Positions 1 through 9,052 of a stretch of DNA of 64,000 nucleotides are shown in pieces. The notes under the pieces are model-generated. The model ran no database searches and had not been told where the DNA came from. It saw only the letters and a list, made by a program, of their open reading frames with translations. Source of the stretch: Aerococcaceae bacterium zg-1292 (GTDB taxonomy: Bacteria > Bacillota > Bacilli > Lactobacillales > Aerococcaceae). The stretch is from assembly GCA_016126655.1 (NCBI GenBank), contig CP065955.1:913001-977000 (forward strand). Reading direction: 5' to 3'. Each line of letters opens with the position of its first letter. Within the stretch, counting starts at the first letter, position 1. The position numbers and the translations under genes were made by a program.

Positions 1-863
1 GCGGCACCAATTTTAAAAAAGGGGAAACGCGTAAAGTTAATGGTGTAAAAGCCATGAACTTTGCTCGAATGCGTTATGATGACCCTCAAGGAGAAATTGG
101 ACGCCAAAATCGTCAAAAAATTGTGATTAAAGCGATTGTAGATAAACTTTTATCTGTTAAATCGGTTTCGTATTATACACAATTACTCAATGTTGTCGCT
201 AAAAACGTGCGGACGAACTTTGATTTTTCAACACTGATTTCGATTTATCCCAAATATGTCGCTGCATTAAATAATATTAGTGCGATTCAATTTGAAAAAT
301 TCCAAGAAATCTACTTTAATGACATCTTTTATTTTTATATTTCGATGAGTGACCGATTAAAAGTAGCCAATGAATTGAGGCAACATACGCAATTACCGGT
401 GATTACAGCGAGTGCGCTAAAAGACCCACTTTCTGATTCTGATAAACCGGTGACTAAAACGACGACGATTGTAATGAATCAATATCCAAGTGGTATGTCA
501 CAAGCAGAAATTGATGAAATAAACGAAGCACAGCAACGAGTACAAACGATTCGTCAACAAGAAAATAATAATGCTTACTACGATAATTATATCCAACCAC
601 CAGCCAGAGATAATAATAATACTGGCAGTGAGTCAGGTGCACCACAACCACCAGCGGTTACAACGCAAAGTACCCAGTCAAGTAGCAGCACGGCACCAGT
701 TGTGCCACCGACGAGTGAAGCAGTGCCACCGACGACTCAAGCGCCAAGTGTTGAACCGGCGGAACCGAGTGTGCCAGCAGACTCGGCAACACCTGAGTTG
801 CCTGAGGCACCAACTGGAGACTCAGCGGAAGAAATTATCGGCGATACACCGAGTGAAGAGTAG
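1..863 (+). CDS. LytR-CpsA-Psr (LCP) family protein, 3' part only
   Basis: The gene enters from before the window; the reading frame is open from base 3 and ends at TAG 861-863. The first visible residues (VNGVKAMNFARMRYDD, then GRQNRQ) match the end of the LCP catalytic domain, where Arg and Asp residues hold the polyprenyl pyrophosphate. LCP enzymes attach teichoic acid or capsule polymers from a lipid carrier to peptidoglycan outside the membrane. From about base 560 the protein becomes a Pro/Thr/Ser/Glu-rich tail of roughly 100 residues, probably a wall-spanning spacer. The ATG at 54 is internal, not a start. The next gene makes a sugar-nucleotide precursor, which suits an envelope-polymer context. 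Family assignment is fairly sure; the attached polymer is unknown. Confidence 0.8.
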   Translation, partial: GTNFKKGETRKVNGVKAMNFARMRYDDPQGEIGRQNRQKIVIKAIVDKLLSVKSVSYYTQLLNVVAKNVRTNFDFSTLISIYPKYVAALNNISAIQFEKFQEIYFNDIFYFYISMSDRLKVANELRQHTQLPVITASALKDPLSDSDKPVTKTTTIVMNQYPSGMSQAEIDEINEAQQRVQTIRQQENNNAYYDNYIQPPARDNNNTGSESGAPQPPAVTTQSTQSSSSTAPVVPPTSEAVPPTTQAPSVEPAEPSVPADSATPELPEAPTGDSAEEIIGDTPSEE

Positions 864-921
864 TACATTGGCATAGATTTATTAGTTTGAATATCTCGAC
901 TACAGTGAAAGAAGGAAAGAA

Positions 922-2088
922 ATGAAGATTACAGTAGTAGGTGCAGGATATGTAGGTTTATCCAATGCCATTTTATTCGCGCAGCACCATCAAGTGACCT
1001 TATTAGAAATTAATGAAGTCATCGTCAAAAAAATCAATCAACGACAAGCTCATATTGTCGATAGTGAAATTGAAGGGTACTTGGCGACAAAATCGTTGAA
1101 TTTGACAGCGACAAGTAACAGCGTAGCAGCGTTAGAAAATACAGAATGGGTAGTCATTGCTACACCGACTAATTACAATGAAACCACCAATTATTTTGAC
1201 ACCTCTTCCGTCGAAAGTGTTATTAAACAAGTAGCAACAATTAATCCGCATGCGACTATTGTTATTAAATCAACAATTCCAGTAGGATTTACACAACAGA
1301 TGCAACAACATTATCCGAATTTAACTATTTTCTTTTCACCAGAATTTTTACGTGAAGGTCGTGCTTTATATGATAATTTATATCCATCGCGTGTAATTGT
1401 TGGAAACCAAAGTGAAAAAGGACAAGCGTTTGCGGAACTGTTAGTTGAAGGTGCAATAAAAGAAGATGTTGATGTCTTATTAATGAATTCGACCGAAGCG
1501 GAAGCAGTAAAATTATTTGCTAATACATATTTAGCAATGCGTGTATCTTTCTTCAATGAATTAGATACTTATGCGGAAGTTCGAGGTTTGGATACAAAAT
1601 CAATTATTCAAGGTGTTAGTTTAGACCCGCGTATTGGTGTTCATTATAATAATCCGTCATTTGGTTACGGGGGTTATTGCTTGCCGAAAGATACCAAGCA
1701 ATTATTAGCAAATTACGAGAATGTGCCGAATAATTTGATTGAAGCAATTGTATCATCAAATGCAACACGTAAATCACATATCGCCAACCAAATTATTCAA
1801 TTGAAGCCGAAATGTGTTGGTGTTTATCGTTTAACAATGAAAACAGGTTCAGACAACTTTAGAGAATCGTCGATTCAAGGTGTGATGGAATTACTCCGTG
1901 CCAAAGGCATTGAAGTTATTATTTATGAACCTACTTTATCTGTTGATGAATTTGAAGGCTACCGTGTGGAATCTCAATTAGATGTGTTTAAAGACCAAGC
2001 CCAAATCATCTTAACCAATCGCCAATCCACTGAATTAGATGACGTAATGGATAAAGTCTACACACGTGATATATTCAATGAAAATTAA
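922..2088 (+). CDS. ugd: UDP-glucose 6-dehydrogenase
   Basis: 388 aa, usual length for the short bacterial enzyme. It oxidises UDP-glucose to UDP-glucuronate with two NAD+ in the cytoplasm, supplying precursor for capsule, hyaluronan or teichuronic-type polymers. The N-terminus has the Rossmann motif [10 protein letters not shown]; the middle has [15 protein letters not shown]; the catalytic-cysteine motif [10 protein letters not shown] lies near residue 250. Start ATG 922 follows GAAGGAAAG. A UDP-ManNAc dehydrogenase is a close alternative, but the short length and the cysteine-motif context favour the UDP-glucose type. It follows the LCP gene by 58 bp and ends at a hairpin terminator (2106-2129). 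Confidence 0.88.
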   Translation: MKITVVGAGYVGLSNAILFAQHHQVTLLEINEVIVKKINQRQAHIVDSEIEGYLATKSLNLTATSNSVAALENTEWVVIATPTNYNETTNYFDTSSVESVIKQVATINPHATIVIKSTIPVGFTQQMQQHYPNLTIFFSPEFLREGRALYDNLYPSRVIVGNQSEKGQAFAELLVEGAIKEDVDVLLMNSTEAEAVKLFANTYLAMRVSFFNELDTYAEVRGLDTKSIIQGVSLDPRIGVHYNNPSFGYGGYCLPKDTKQLLANYENVPNNLIEAIVSSNATRKSHIANQIIQLKPKCVGVYRLTMKTGSDNFRESSIQGVMELLRAKGIEVIIYEPTLSVDEFEGYRVESQLDVFKDQAQIILTNRQSTELDDVMDKVYTRDIFNEN

Positions 2089-2104
2089 TAACACAATAGG
2101 AAAT

Positions 2105-2134
2105 AGGTTTGAAAGCAACTTTCAAACCTGTTTT
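2105..2134 (+). terminator. Rho-independent terminator after ugd
   Basis: The 11-bp stem AGGTTTGAAAG / CTTTCAAACCT with a 3-nt loop is followed by GTTTT. The T-tract is short, so leakage into the following gene is possible; no promoter is obvious between this hairpin and the repeat units at 2141. Confidence 0.6.
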
Positions 2135-2140
2135 CAACAT

Positions 2141-2360
2141 TGTGCGAGCGCGGGCGACTAGCCTCGAACCACTGGAGCAGAGGTCGAAGGAGCGCCGTGG
2201 CGCTTCAAGAGCAATGCGAAGTGGACGTCGAGGCTGCCCAAGCGAGCCGTAATCCGACATTGTGCGAGCGCGGGCGTTCAGCCTCGAACCACTGGAGCAG
2301 AGGTCGAAGGAGCTCTGAGGCGCTTCAAGAGCAATGCGAAGTGGACTTGGAATCAGGAGG
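2141..2360 (+). repeat. Two 120-bp structured leader units before the yjbR-like gene
   Basis: Two head-to-tail units start at 2141 and 2261, exactly 120 bp apart. Unit 1 folds as nested helices: outer GGGC 2152-2155 with GCCC 2236-2239; GCCTCGA 2161-2167 with TCGAGGC 2228-2234; CCACT with AGTGG; and an inner variable hairpin (GCGCCGTGGCGC). Unit 2 keeps the 5' side, but its 3' side is cut short after AGTGGACT and runs straight into the Shine-Dalgarno AGGAGG 2355-2360 of the next gene. The same family recurs at 3011, 4676, 8692, 10852, 21556, 24068, 57990 and 61351. I do not recognise it as a named family. Confidence 0.8.
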
Positions 2361-2369
2361 TATTGGGTA

Positions 2370-3008
2370 GTGTTTACAAAGCAATTGAAATTGAATGATT
2401 TTGATAATGAAATGTGGCGTGCAAAAGGTTTTGAAGTAAGTAACAAACAGGCGCGACAAATTTTGCAATTTAATGAAGCGCCACAGTTACAAGTTCAAGT
2501 GACTATAACTCAAGAAGGCACGACAGTAGATGTCAAAGACTTACAATTTAACGATATTTGGCTACCGTTTTACCAACAAGATAATGCTAATGCTGAGTGG
2601 TTGAAAGAGGCGTTGCGTCTTCAAATGATTGAGTGGTCATCGAAAGGACAAATGACACAAGAAAAGATTGAAGCATTATTGTCTGAGCATTTTCCTGAAG
2701 CAGAGATTGAACGACCATGGGAAAATTCACCAAATTTTTCAACGTTTAAAACCAATGGCAGATGGTTTGCGCTCTATACGGAAGTGCCAGGCGAGAAAAT
2801 TGGATTGGATATCAAAGATAATGTGTCCATTTTAAATATAAAATTACCGCCAGCAGAGATTAAAGAACGTGTGGATTTCCATACATATTTTCCAGCCTAC
2901 CACATGAACAAAAAACATTGGCTGTCTATATACCTACATGAGGACACACTCAGTGAACCAGTGTTAAAAGCAATTGAACAAAGCTATCAAATAGTAACTA
3001 AGAAATAA
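2370..3008 (+). CDS. MmcQ/YjbR-like protein
   Basis: 212 aa from the GTG at 2370, chosen because AGGAGG (2355-2360) lies nine bases upstream; the in-frame ATG at 2334 lies inside the leader repeat and is rejected. The C-terminal half carries the YjbR/CyaY-like signature: RPWENSPNFSTF, GRWFALY, then FHTYFPAYHMNKKHW near the end. Proteins of this fold are called putative DNA-binding proteins, but their biochemical role is not settled. The N-terminal ~90 residues are an extra part not typical of the minimal ~115-residue family. It is followed by three leader units and dinB with no visible terminator, so the two may be co-transcribed. Confidence 0.7.
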   Translation: MFTKQLKLNDFDNEMWRAKGFEVSNKQARQILQFNEAPQLQVQVTITQEGTTVDVKDLQFNDIWLPFYQQDNANAEWLKEALRLQMIEWSSKGQMTQEKIEALLSEHFPEAEIERPWENSPNFSTFKTNGRWFALYTEVPGEKIGLDIKDNVSILNIKLPPAEIKERVDFHTYFPAYHMNKKHWLSIYLHEDTLSEPVLKAIEQSYQIVTKK

Positions 3009-3010
3009 AA

Positions 3011-3390
3011 TTGTGCGAGCGCGGGCGTTCAGCCTCGAACCACTGGAGCAGAGGTCGAAGAAGCGCTGAGGCGCTTCAAGAGCAATGCGAAGTGGACGTT
3101 GAGGCTGCCCAAGCGAGCCGTAATCCAACATTGTGCGACAATGAGCGCTTTGAAATGAACCACTGGAGGAAAACACCGGAGTGCGTGCAAACGCACAGAG
3201 GGGGTTTCTGAAGTGGAGTCATTTCAGCTCATTGGAGCCGTAATCCAACATTGTGTGAGCGCGGGCGTTCAGCTTCGAACCACTGGAGCAGAGGTCGAAG
3301 AAGCGCTGAGGCGCTTCAAGAGCAATGCGAAGTGGACGTTGAGGCTGCTCAAGCGAGCCGTAATCCGACATTGTGTGACAATGAGCGCAC
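3011..3390 (+). repeat. Array of three 120-bp leader units plus a partial one before dinB
   Basis: Units start at 3011, 3131, 3251 and (partial) 3371, an exact 120-bp period. Units 1 and 3 are type a (helix GCCTCGA or GCTTCGA with TTGAGGC; inner hairpin AAGCGC-TGA-GGCGCTT). Unit 2 is type c: helix GAAATGA 3152-3158 with TCATTTC 3219-3225, outer helix AATGAGC 3140-3146 with GCTCATT 3227-3233, inner hairpin GTGCG/CGCAC. So the sequences differ completely in the stems while pairing is kept, including G-T wobbles in units 1 and 3. The partial fourth unit stops after about 20 bp. Confidence 0.85.
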
Positions 3391-3438
3391 TACCAGAAAT
3401 CATTATAGTCAAGATAGTAGTACGAGGAGGAGAAAGCA

Positions 3439-4563
3439 ATGAAGTATGGTTTGTTAACTTTTGCAGAACCAGTACCAGATACATCGCGCAAAATTTTACA
3501 TGTAGATATGGATGCTTTCTATGCCAGTATCGAAGTGCGCGACAATCCATCATTAAAGAATCGTCCTGTTGTGATTGCTAAGCACCCCAATTTGACCGAA
3601 GGAAGAGGGATTGTGGCGACGTGTAACTACATTGCCAGACAATATGGTATTCACTCCGCCATGCCGGCAATGAAAGCATACAAATTATGCCCTAAAGCAG
3701 TGTTTATCCAAGGTAATATGCAGTATTACCGTGAAGTTTCTGACCAAATTCGGCAAATCTTTTTAAAATATACAGATAAAATCGAGCCACTGTCGTTGGA
3801 TGAAGCCTATTTAGATGTGACAGAAAATCATTTGAATGAATGGAGCGCCCTGAAATTGGCTCGAATGATACAACAAGACATTTGGGATACCTTACAGCTA
3901 ACCTGTTCCATTGGTGTGTCTTATAATAAATTTATCGCCAAAATCGCATCGGATTACCACAAACCTAAAGGGATTACGCTAGTGACGCCAGATCAAGCCG
4001 TTGATTTTTTAAAGCAGTTACCGATTGAAAAATTTTATGGTGTGGGCAAAAAATCTGTCGGACATTTTCATGAATTAGGTATTAAAACAGGTGAAGATTT
4101 GTATAATACATCATTTGATACGTTGATTCATCATTTCGGTAAGATGGGTTATTCGTTGTACCATAAAGTCCGTGGTGTCCACAATGCACCAGTTAGTAAT
4201 CAGCGTAGTCGCAAATCCATTGGTCGTGAACGAACCTTTGGTCAATTTTTAGAACAAGAGTCACAAGTGTTAGGGCAAATTCAGCGCTTATGTGACAATG
4301 TGATGGAAAAAGTACGTGATAAATCCGTGCTGACTAATTTAGTGACATTAAAAATTCGCTATGATGACTTTGAGACGATTACGCGTCAACAACAAGTCGT
4401 TGAATATTTTGATGACGCAAAAACGTGTTATGATATTGCGCAACAACTGTGGCAATTACATGGTAATTTAGATAAATCCGTTCGTTTACTTGGTGTATCA
4501 GTATCCAATCTCGTGGATCCAGATTCGATGGCAATTCAATTAAGTATTGATGAGCTTAACTAA
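3439..4563 (+). CDS. dinB: DNA polymerase IV (Y-family)
   Basis: 374 aa, near the usual length. It is an error-prone translesion polymerase that extends past lesions and mismatched ends. The palm motif HVDMDAFYASIE lies at about residues 17-28 (first catalytic Asp), and SLDEAYLDV at about 118-126 carries the catalytic Asp-Glu pair. The little-finger domain follows (RSRKSIGRERTFGQ). Start ATG 3439 has GAGGAGGAG upstream. No LexA box was noticed; instead the leader is an array of 120-bp structured units. All catalytic residues are present, so the enzyme should be active. Confidence 0.92.
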   Translation: MKYGLLTFAEPVPDTSRKILHVDMDAFYASIEVRDNPSLKNRPVVIAKHPNLTEGRGIVATCNYIARQYGIHSAMPAMKAYKLCPKAVFIQGNMQYYREVSDQIRQIFLKYTDKIEPLSLDEAYLDVTENHLNEWSALKLARMIQQDIWDTLQLTCSIGVSYNKFIAKIASDYHKPKGITLVTPDQAVDFLKQLPIEKFYGVGKKSVGHFHELGIKTGEDLYNTSFDTLIHHFGKMGYSLYHKVRGVHNAPVSNQRSRKSIGRERTFGQFLEQESQVLGQIQRLCDNVMEKVRDKSVLTNLVTLKIRYDDFETITRQQQVVEYFDDAKTCYDIAQQLWQLHGNLDKSVRLLGVSVSNLVDPDSMAIQLSIDELN

Positions 4564-4631
4564 ATCATAACAAATTGTTGGGATGCTAATGTATGCCAAC
4601 GTTTTTGCGTATGTTAATTTCCAAAACAAAA

Positions 4632-4660
4632 TTGGAATTTCTATTAAAAACTGTTATAAT
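4632..4660 (+). promoter_or_regulatory. SigA-type promoter for the ytoI-like gene
   Basis: -35 TTGGAA (4632-4637), 17-bp spacer, extended -10 TGtTATAAT with the hexamer at 4655-4660. Transcription should begin near 4667, just before the structured leader unit at 4676, which places that unit in the 5' untranslated RNA. Confidence 0.75.
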
Positions 4661-4675
4661 GTAAATAATTGAGCA

Positions 4676-4818
4676 AGCGTTATCTTTTAATTAGACGATG
4701 ATTGCGGGGCTAGGACTCGAGTCATTAGAACAGTAGTCGCTGAAGGTCCAGTGTTGTGCTTCAAGCAAGAGCCTTTAAAGTAGAAGTCCAGTGAAGATAA
4801 GCCAAGCGAGCAAAGATA
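4676..4818 (+). repeat. Divergent single leader unit of the 120-bp family
   Basis: The sequence is much diverged, yet the order of helices is the same: outer GGCT 4708-4711 with AGCC 4800-4803, inner GGACT 4713-4717 with AGTCC 4785-4789, followed by the family's hallmark 3' end CCAAGCGAGC. It fills the leader between the -10 box and the ribosome binding site AGGGGG at 4818-4823. Confidence 0.65.
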
Positions 4819-4831
4819 GGGGGCAATAATT

Positions 4832-6151
4832 ATGGCAACCAAACATGAACAAATCATGCAATATATTAAAACATTACCCGTTGGACATAAAATATCCGTG
4901 CGTGGTATCGCAAAAAAACTAAAAATGAGTGAAGGAACAGCTTATCGTGCAATAAAAGAAGCTGAATCCGTTGGCCTTGTTTCAACGATTGAACGTGTTG
5001 GGACTATCCGTATTGAACAAAAAGTGAAATATATGACCGATATGCTGACGTTTAAAGAAATTGTGCGAATGATTGATGGTGAAATTTTAGGCGGAGCAAA
5101 TGGTTTGAATCGCCATTTAAGCAAATTTATTATCGGTGCGATGAAAAAAGATGCGATGATGCGCTATTTCAGCGAGCATTCGATGATTATTGTCGGTAAC
5201 CGTACAGAAGTGCAACAATTAGCGCTCGAACACGATGTTGCTGTCTTGATTACCGGTGGTTTTACAGCGAAGCAGTCGATTATTGATTTAGCAAATGAAC
5301 GTAATTTACCCGTGATTTCAACCTCTTATGACACGTTTACGGTAGCGACGATGATTAACCGCTCAATTTCTGATCAGTTGATTAAAAAAGAAATTTTGAC
5401 TATCAAAGACATTTATATGCCGATTGAAAAGTCGAAAGCATTAACAGCCCAAGACACAGTAAGAACGTTCCATCAATTATCCGATGAGACCGGCTTATCA
5501 CGATTTCCAGTGGTGTACAATAATCGCCTCATTGGTGTGGTAACGGCGAAAGATTTAATAGGACGCGAGGAAGATGTCCTTATCGAACGGGTGATGACAC
5601 GCGATACGGTGACTGTAAAGCTGCATATGAGTATCGCTAGTGTGTCTCATAAGATGATTTGGGAAGACATTGAAATGATTCCAGTTGTCGCAGATAATTT
5701 ACAATTATTAGGTGTTGTGTCGCGTCAAGATGTGATGAAAGCTGTTCATACCGTGCAACAACAACCACAAATCGTGCACACATTTGAAGATGATGTCGTT
5801 GTTCATTTACAAGCAACTGAGCCGACCAATCGTTATTCCGGTTACAGTTACCAAGCGCGTGTTCAGCCGCAGATGATTAATAATTTGGGGACGATTTCCT
5901 ATGGTGTCTTGTGTGAGCTGATTACGCAAGTAGCGCAACGTCAAGTATTAGAGGCAACCAATCTCAATAATATTATCGAAAAATTCGAGTTGAACTACTT
6001 TAATTTATTACAGATTGATAATGAAATGCAGTTTAAAGTCGACGTGTTTCATCAAAATCGACGCAGTGCACTAGTTCAAGTCGATGTTTATCATGAGAAC
6101 ACCTTAGCGGCAAAAGCGATTGTGACCAGTCAAATTATTGAACGTAGTTAA
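4832..6151 (+). CDS. ytoI: YtoI-like regulator: HTH, DRTGG, CBS pair and hotdog domains
   Basis: 439 aa. Domain order inferred from sequence: winged HTH at residues 1-60 (RGIAKKLKMSEGTAYRAIKEA), a DRTGG-like domain about 70-190, two CBS motifs about 195-310 (FPVVYNNRLIGVVTAKDLIG; MIPVVADNLQLLGVVSRQDV) and a C-terminal hotdog/thioesterase-like region. This is the architecture of Bacillus YtoI. CBS pairs bind adenine nucleotides, so it may sense a nucleotide signal, but the function is unproven. It lies nine bases before the nrnA-like gene, the same order as ytoI-ytqI in Bacillus, which supports the assignment. It has its own promoter and structured leader. Confidence 0.8.
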   Translation: MATKHEQIMQYIKTLPVGHKISVRGIAKKLKMSEGTAYRAIKEAESVGLVSTIERVGTIRIEQKVKYMTDMLTFKEIVRMIDGEILGGANGLNRHLSKFIIGAMKKDAMMRYFSEHSMIIVGNRTEVQQLALEHDVAVLITGGFTAKQSIIDLANERNLPVISTSYDTFTVATMINRSISDQLIKKEILTIKDIYMPIEKSKALTAQDTVRTFHQLSDETGLSRFPVVYNNRLIGVVTAKDLIGREEDVLIERVMTRDTVTVKLHMSIASVSHKMIWEDIEMIPVVADNLQLLGVVSRQDVMKAVHTVQQQPQIVHTFEDDVVVHLQATEPTNRYSGYSYQARVQPQMINNLGTISYGVLCELITQVAQRQVLEATNLNNIIEKFELNYFNLLQIDNEMQFKVDVFHQNRRSALVQVDVYHENTLAAKAIVTSQIIERS

Positions 6152-6174
6152 CCGAGCAGATGAAAGGAATTTAT

Positions 6175-7152
6175 ATGTATTTATCAACAGAACAAATGAA
6201 CGCATTTTATCAGTTACTAAAACAATACGAACGCATCATCATCCATCGACATAAACGTCCGGACCCCGATGCGATTGGCTCACAATTAGGACTAAAATAT
6301 TTGATTGAAGGAGCTTATCCGCAAAAGAAAGTACTAGCAGCCGGGACGACAACGCAAGGACTGGCATGGTTAGGTGAGATGGATAAGGTCTCAGTAGAAG
6401 ATTATCAAGATGCTTTGGTCATCGTTGTGGATACTGCTAACACCGAACGGATTGATGGCGACCATTATGACAAAGGTGCCGCGTTGATTAAAATTGATCA
6501 TCATCCGGATGTTGAACAATATGGCGATTTACAAATCGTTTATCCACAAGCGAGCTCGTGCAGTGAATTGTTAACTGCGATGACCCAAGTATTACAACAC
6601 CGTCTGCCATTGAATCAACGAGCAGCTCGATTACTATATACCGGGATTGTCGGTGATACGGGACGCTTCTTATATAGCTCGACGAGTGCGATGACGCATC
6701 AAATGACCAGTCGTTTATTGGAACAAGGCATCAATGCGTTTGAAATTAATGATACCTTCCAATTAACAACTCTTGAAGAATTGAAGTTTCAAGCCTTTGC
6801 CTATGACCATTTAGTCGTAGACCCGTCAGGTATGGCTTATTTACGGATTGACCGCTCACATTTAGCAGAATATGGGATAACAGAGGAACAAACGAATGGT
6901 ATCGTCAATATTGCTTCACGCCTTAAAGGTGTCTATTGCTGGGTAACCTTTGTGGAACAAGAGGGGGAAGACTTTTTCTATCGTTGCCGTATTCGTTCAA
7001 AAGGACCGGTTATTAATGGCATTGCTGCTAACCATCATGGTGGCGGTCACCCGATGGCCAGCGGCGCTAATGCGTATAGTGAAGAAGAAATTCAAACGAT
7101 TATTTCGGAAATGAAAGCAGCAGCGATGAATTATGTTGCACTCAAAGCTTAA
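6175..7152 (+). CDS. nrnA: NrnA-like DHH/DHHA1 phosphoesterase (nanoRNase/pAp phosphatase)
   Basis: 325 aa from ATG 6175, preferred over ATG 6160 because AAAGGA (6163-6168) sits six bases before it. The DHH domain shows RHKRPDPDAIGSQ, VVDTANTERIDG and KIDHHPD, the Mn2+-binding Asp/His motifs; the DHHA1 part near the end has GGGHPMASGA. The family degrades 2-5-nt RNAs and removes the 3' phosphate of pAp, and some members hydrolyse linear cyclic-dinucleotide products such as pApA. It is translated right after the ytoI-like gene as one operon and is followed by a terminator at 7231-7266. All metal ligands appear present. Confidence 0.88.
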   Translation: MYLSTEQMNAFYQLLKQYERIIIHRHKRPDPDAIGSQLGLKYLIEGAYPQKKVLAAGTTTQGLAWLGEMDKVSVEDYQDALVIVVDTANTERIDGDHYDKGAALIKIDHHPDVEQYGDLQIVYPQASSCSELLTAMTQVLQHRLPLNQRAARLLYTGIVGDTGRFLYSSTSAMTHQMTSRLLEQGINAFEINDTFQLTTLEELKFQAFAYDHLVVDPSGMAYLRIDRSHLAEYGITEEQTNGIVNIASRLKGVYCWVTFVEQEGEDFFYRCRIRSKGPVINGIAANHHGGGHPMASGANAYSEEEIQTIISEMKAAAMNYVALKA

Positions 7153-7230
7153 ATATGCGCTAAAAATGTAGTGCCAAGTGGGACGACTAATAATTGTTCG
7201 AAAGAGAAAAATAAATAACTATCAAAAATG

Positions 7231-7266
7231 TGTACTTTAACACAAATGTTAAGGTGCATTTTTTTC
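7231..7266 (+). terminator. Terminator after nrnA
   Basis: Stem GTACTTTAACA with TGTTAAGGTGC (two G-T wobbles), loop CAAA, then a run of seven T. Confidence 0.7.
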
Positions 7267-7292
7267 TCTTACAAAAATACTGTCGTAATTTA

Positions 7293-7321
7293 TTCACAAT
7301 TAACCACATTTCAGTTATGAT
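7293..7321 (+). promoter_or_regulatory. Promoter of purB
   Basis: TTCACA (7293-7298), 17 bp, TATGAT (7316-7321), about 75 bp before the purB start. This leader carries none of the 120-bp units. Confidence 0.6.
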
Positions 7322-7395
7322 GGTAAAGGACAATTCACGCTGGAAATAAAAAAGATATCCAGCCTTGCTTGATGAGATGGAAGGAGCAAAAATAA

Positions 7396-8691
7396 ATGAT
7401 TGAACGATATACACGACCGCAAATGGCGGCATTATGGAGTGACGAAAAGCGCTATGAAACGTGGCTAGAAGTTGAGATACAGGCTACCGAAGCATGGGCA
7501 ACACTAGGTGTCGTACCCAAAGAAGACGCAGCACTTATTCGCAAAAATGCTCGCTTTGATGTCGCTCGCATTTTAGAGATTGAAGCAGAAACACATCATG
7601 ATGTCGTTGCCTTTACGCGGGCAGTGAGCGAAAGTTTAGGTGAAGAGCGCAAGTGGGTGCATTACGGCCTAACTAGTACGGACGTAGTGGATACAGCGTA
7701 TGGCTATCAGTTAAAACAAGTGAATGCCGTCTTACGTGACGATTTATTACACCTCATCGATGTTGTTGCCAAAAAAGCCAAAGAGCACCAATATACCGTT
7801 TGTATGGGACGTACCCATGGTGTGCATGCTGAACCGACTACTTTCGGATTAAAATTAGCGGGCTTTTACGCAGAGTTAAAACGTCACTTAAAACGCTTTG
7901 ATGAAGCAGCAAAAGGTATCCAAGCAGGAAAAATTAGTGGTGCAGTCGGTACCTTTGCTAATACGCCACCAGAAGTTGAAGCTTATGTTTGTGAGCACTT
8001 AGGTATCAATGCACAAGATATTTCCACACAAGTCTTGCCACGTGATTTACACGCAGAATATGTCGCAACATTAGCGCTTATTGGTACCAGTGTAGAACGA
8101 TTTGCGACTGAAATTCGTAGTTTGCAAAAATCAGAAACCCGTGAAGTCGAAGAATTTTTCGCCAAAGGTCAAAAAGGTTCTTCGGCAATGCCACATAAAC
8201 GCAACCCAATCGGTAGTGAAAATGTGTCCGGATTGGCACGTGTGATGCGTGGCTATATGGTGACAGCCTATGAAAATGTTAACTTATGGCATGAACGAGA
8301 TATTTCGCACTCATCCGCTGAACGTATTATCTTACCTGATTTGACGACGATACTTGATTATCAATTATCACGCTTTGCACGCATTGTTGAGAACCTAACC
8401 GTTTTTCCGGAAAATATGTTACGCAATATGAATGCGACACTGGGATTAATTTATTCACAACGTTTATTATTAAAACTCGTTGATGCAGGCTTAAGCCGTG
8501 AATATGCGTATGATACCGTCCAACCATTGACAGCACAAGCATGGGACAAGCAACGTGACTTTAGAACCCTCGTTGATGCAGATGCAACCATTACAGCGCA
8601 TTTAGCGCCAGAAGACATTGATGACGCCTTTGATTATCAATACCATATCCGTCAAGTAGACGCAATCTTTGACCGACTAGGCTTAAACTAG
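7396..8691 (+). CDS. purB: Adenylosuccinate lyase
   Basis: 431 aa, standard length. It cleaves fumarate from SAICAR and from adenylosuccinate, two steps of purine and AMP synthesis. The fumarase/aspartase-superfamily signature [15 protein letters not shown] lies at about residues 261-275; [14 protein letters not shown] and HHDVVAFT carry catalytic histidines. Start ATG 7396 follows GGAAGGAGC. The neighbouring fhs gene makes the one-carbon donor used in purine synthesis, a sensible metabolic pairing. Confidence 0.95.
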   Translation: MIERYTRPQMAALWSDEKRYETWLEVEIQATEAWATLGVVPKEDAALIRKNARFDVARILEIEAETHHDVVAFTRAVSESLGEERKWVHYGLTSTDVVDTAYGYQLKQVNAVLRDDLLHLIDVVAKKAKEHQYTVCMGRTHGVHAEPTTFGLKLAGFYAELKRHLKRFDEAAKGIQAGKISGAVGTFANTPPEVEAYVCEHLGINAQDISTQVLPRDLHAEYVATLALIGTSVERFATEIRSLQKSETREVEEFFAKGQKGSSAMPHKRNPIGSENVSGLARVMRGYMVTAYENVNLWHERDISHSSAERIILPDLTTILDYQLSRFARIVENLTVFPENMLRNMNATLGLIYSQRLLLKLVDAGLSREYAYDTVQPLTAQAWDKQRDFRTLVDADATITAHLAPEDIDDAFDYQYHIRQVDAIFDRLGLN

Positions 8692-9052
8692 TGCGACAAG
8701 GAACGCTTTAAAATGAGTGAGTACAAATTGAAGAAGTTTTTGTAGTGGCATCATGTCAGCTACGTAGACCTGGCATACACAGAGTATGCCTAACTCGATT
8801 CGCTGGAATTTGTGGTGTAAATAGAGCTGCAACAACCAACAAAGGAGTTAAACGTTATGCAGTGGATGTCCAGCTAACCTGAGGAAGCGCATGACATAAG
8901 TCGCCCAAGCGCCATGACGCTGTAAAAGTGTTGCAAAGCGAACATCATTATAACGAGAAGGAGCTGGAATACAAATACGAGAATGCCTGCTACAGCGGAA
9001 GTTGAAAGTGGATACCCAGCCAACGCGAGCAAACCAGAAGGAGTGAAGATAA
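8692..9052 (+). repeat. Decayed 120-bp leader units before fhs
   Basis: No gene is seen in these 361 bp. The stretch opens with GTGCGACAAGGAACGCTTT, like a type c unit start. It contains GTGGATGTCCAGC, a hairpin GGCATAC/GTATGCC around 8769-8790, GCTGG (8963-8967) facing CCAGC before CAACGCGAGC, and ends in AACCAGAAGGAG before the fhs start. These are the family's landmarks in the right order, but spacing and pairing are damaged, so I read it as two or three degenerate units. No promoter could be fixed. Confidence 0.45.

Noticed and set aside
2141-3390. The 120-bp repeats as a CRISPR array
   Set aside because: Units are adjacent with no unique spacers, they vary in sequence, and no cas genes are near.
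2140-3581. Open frames running through the repeat units (for example 2140-2370, 3011-3211, 3213-3581)
   Set aside because: They are low-complexity readings of structured repeats, lack ribosome binding sites, and give the same peptide wherever a unit occurs.
6160-6174. ATG 6160 as start of the NrnA-like protein
   Set aside because: It overlaps the AAAGGA site that serves ATG 6175.
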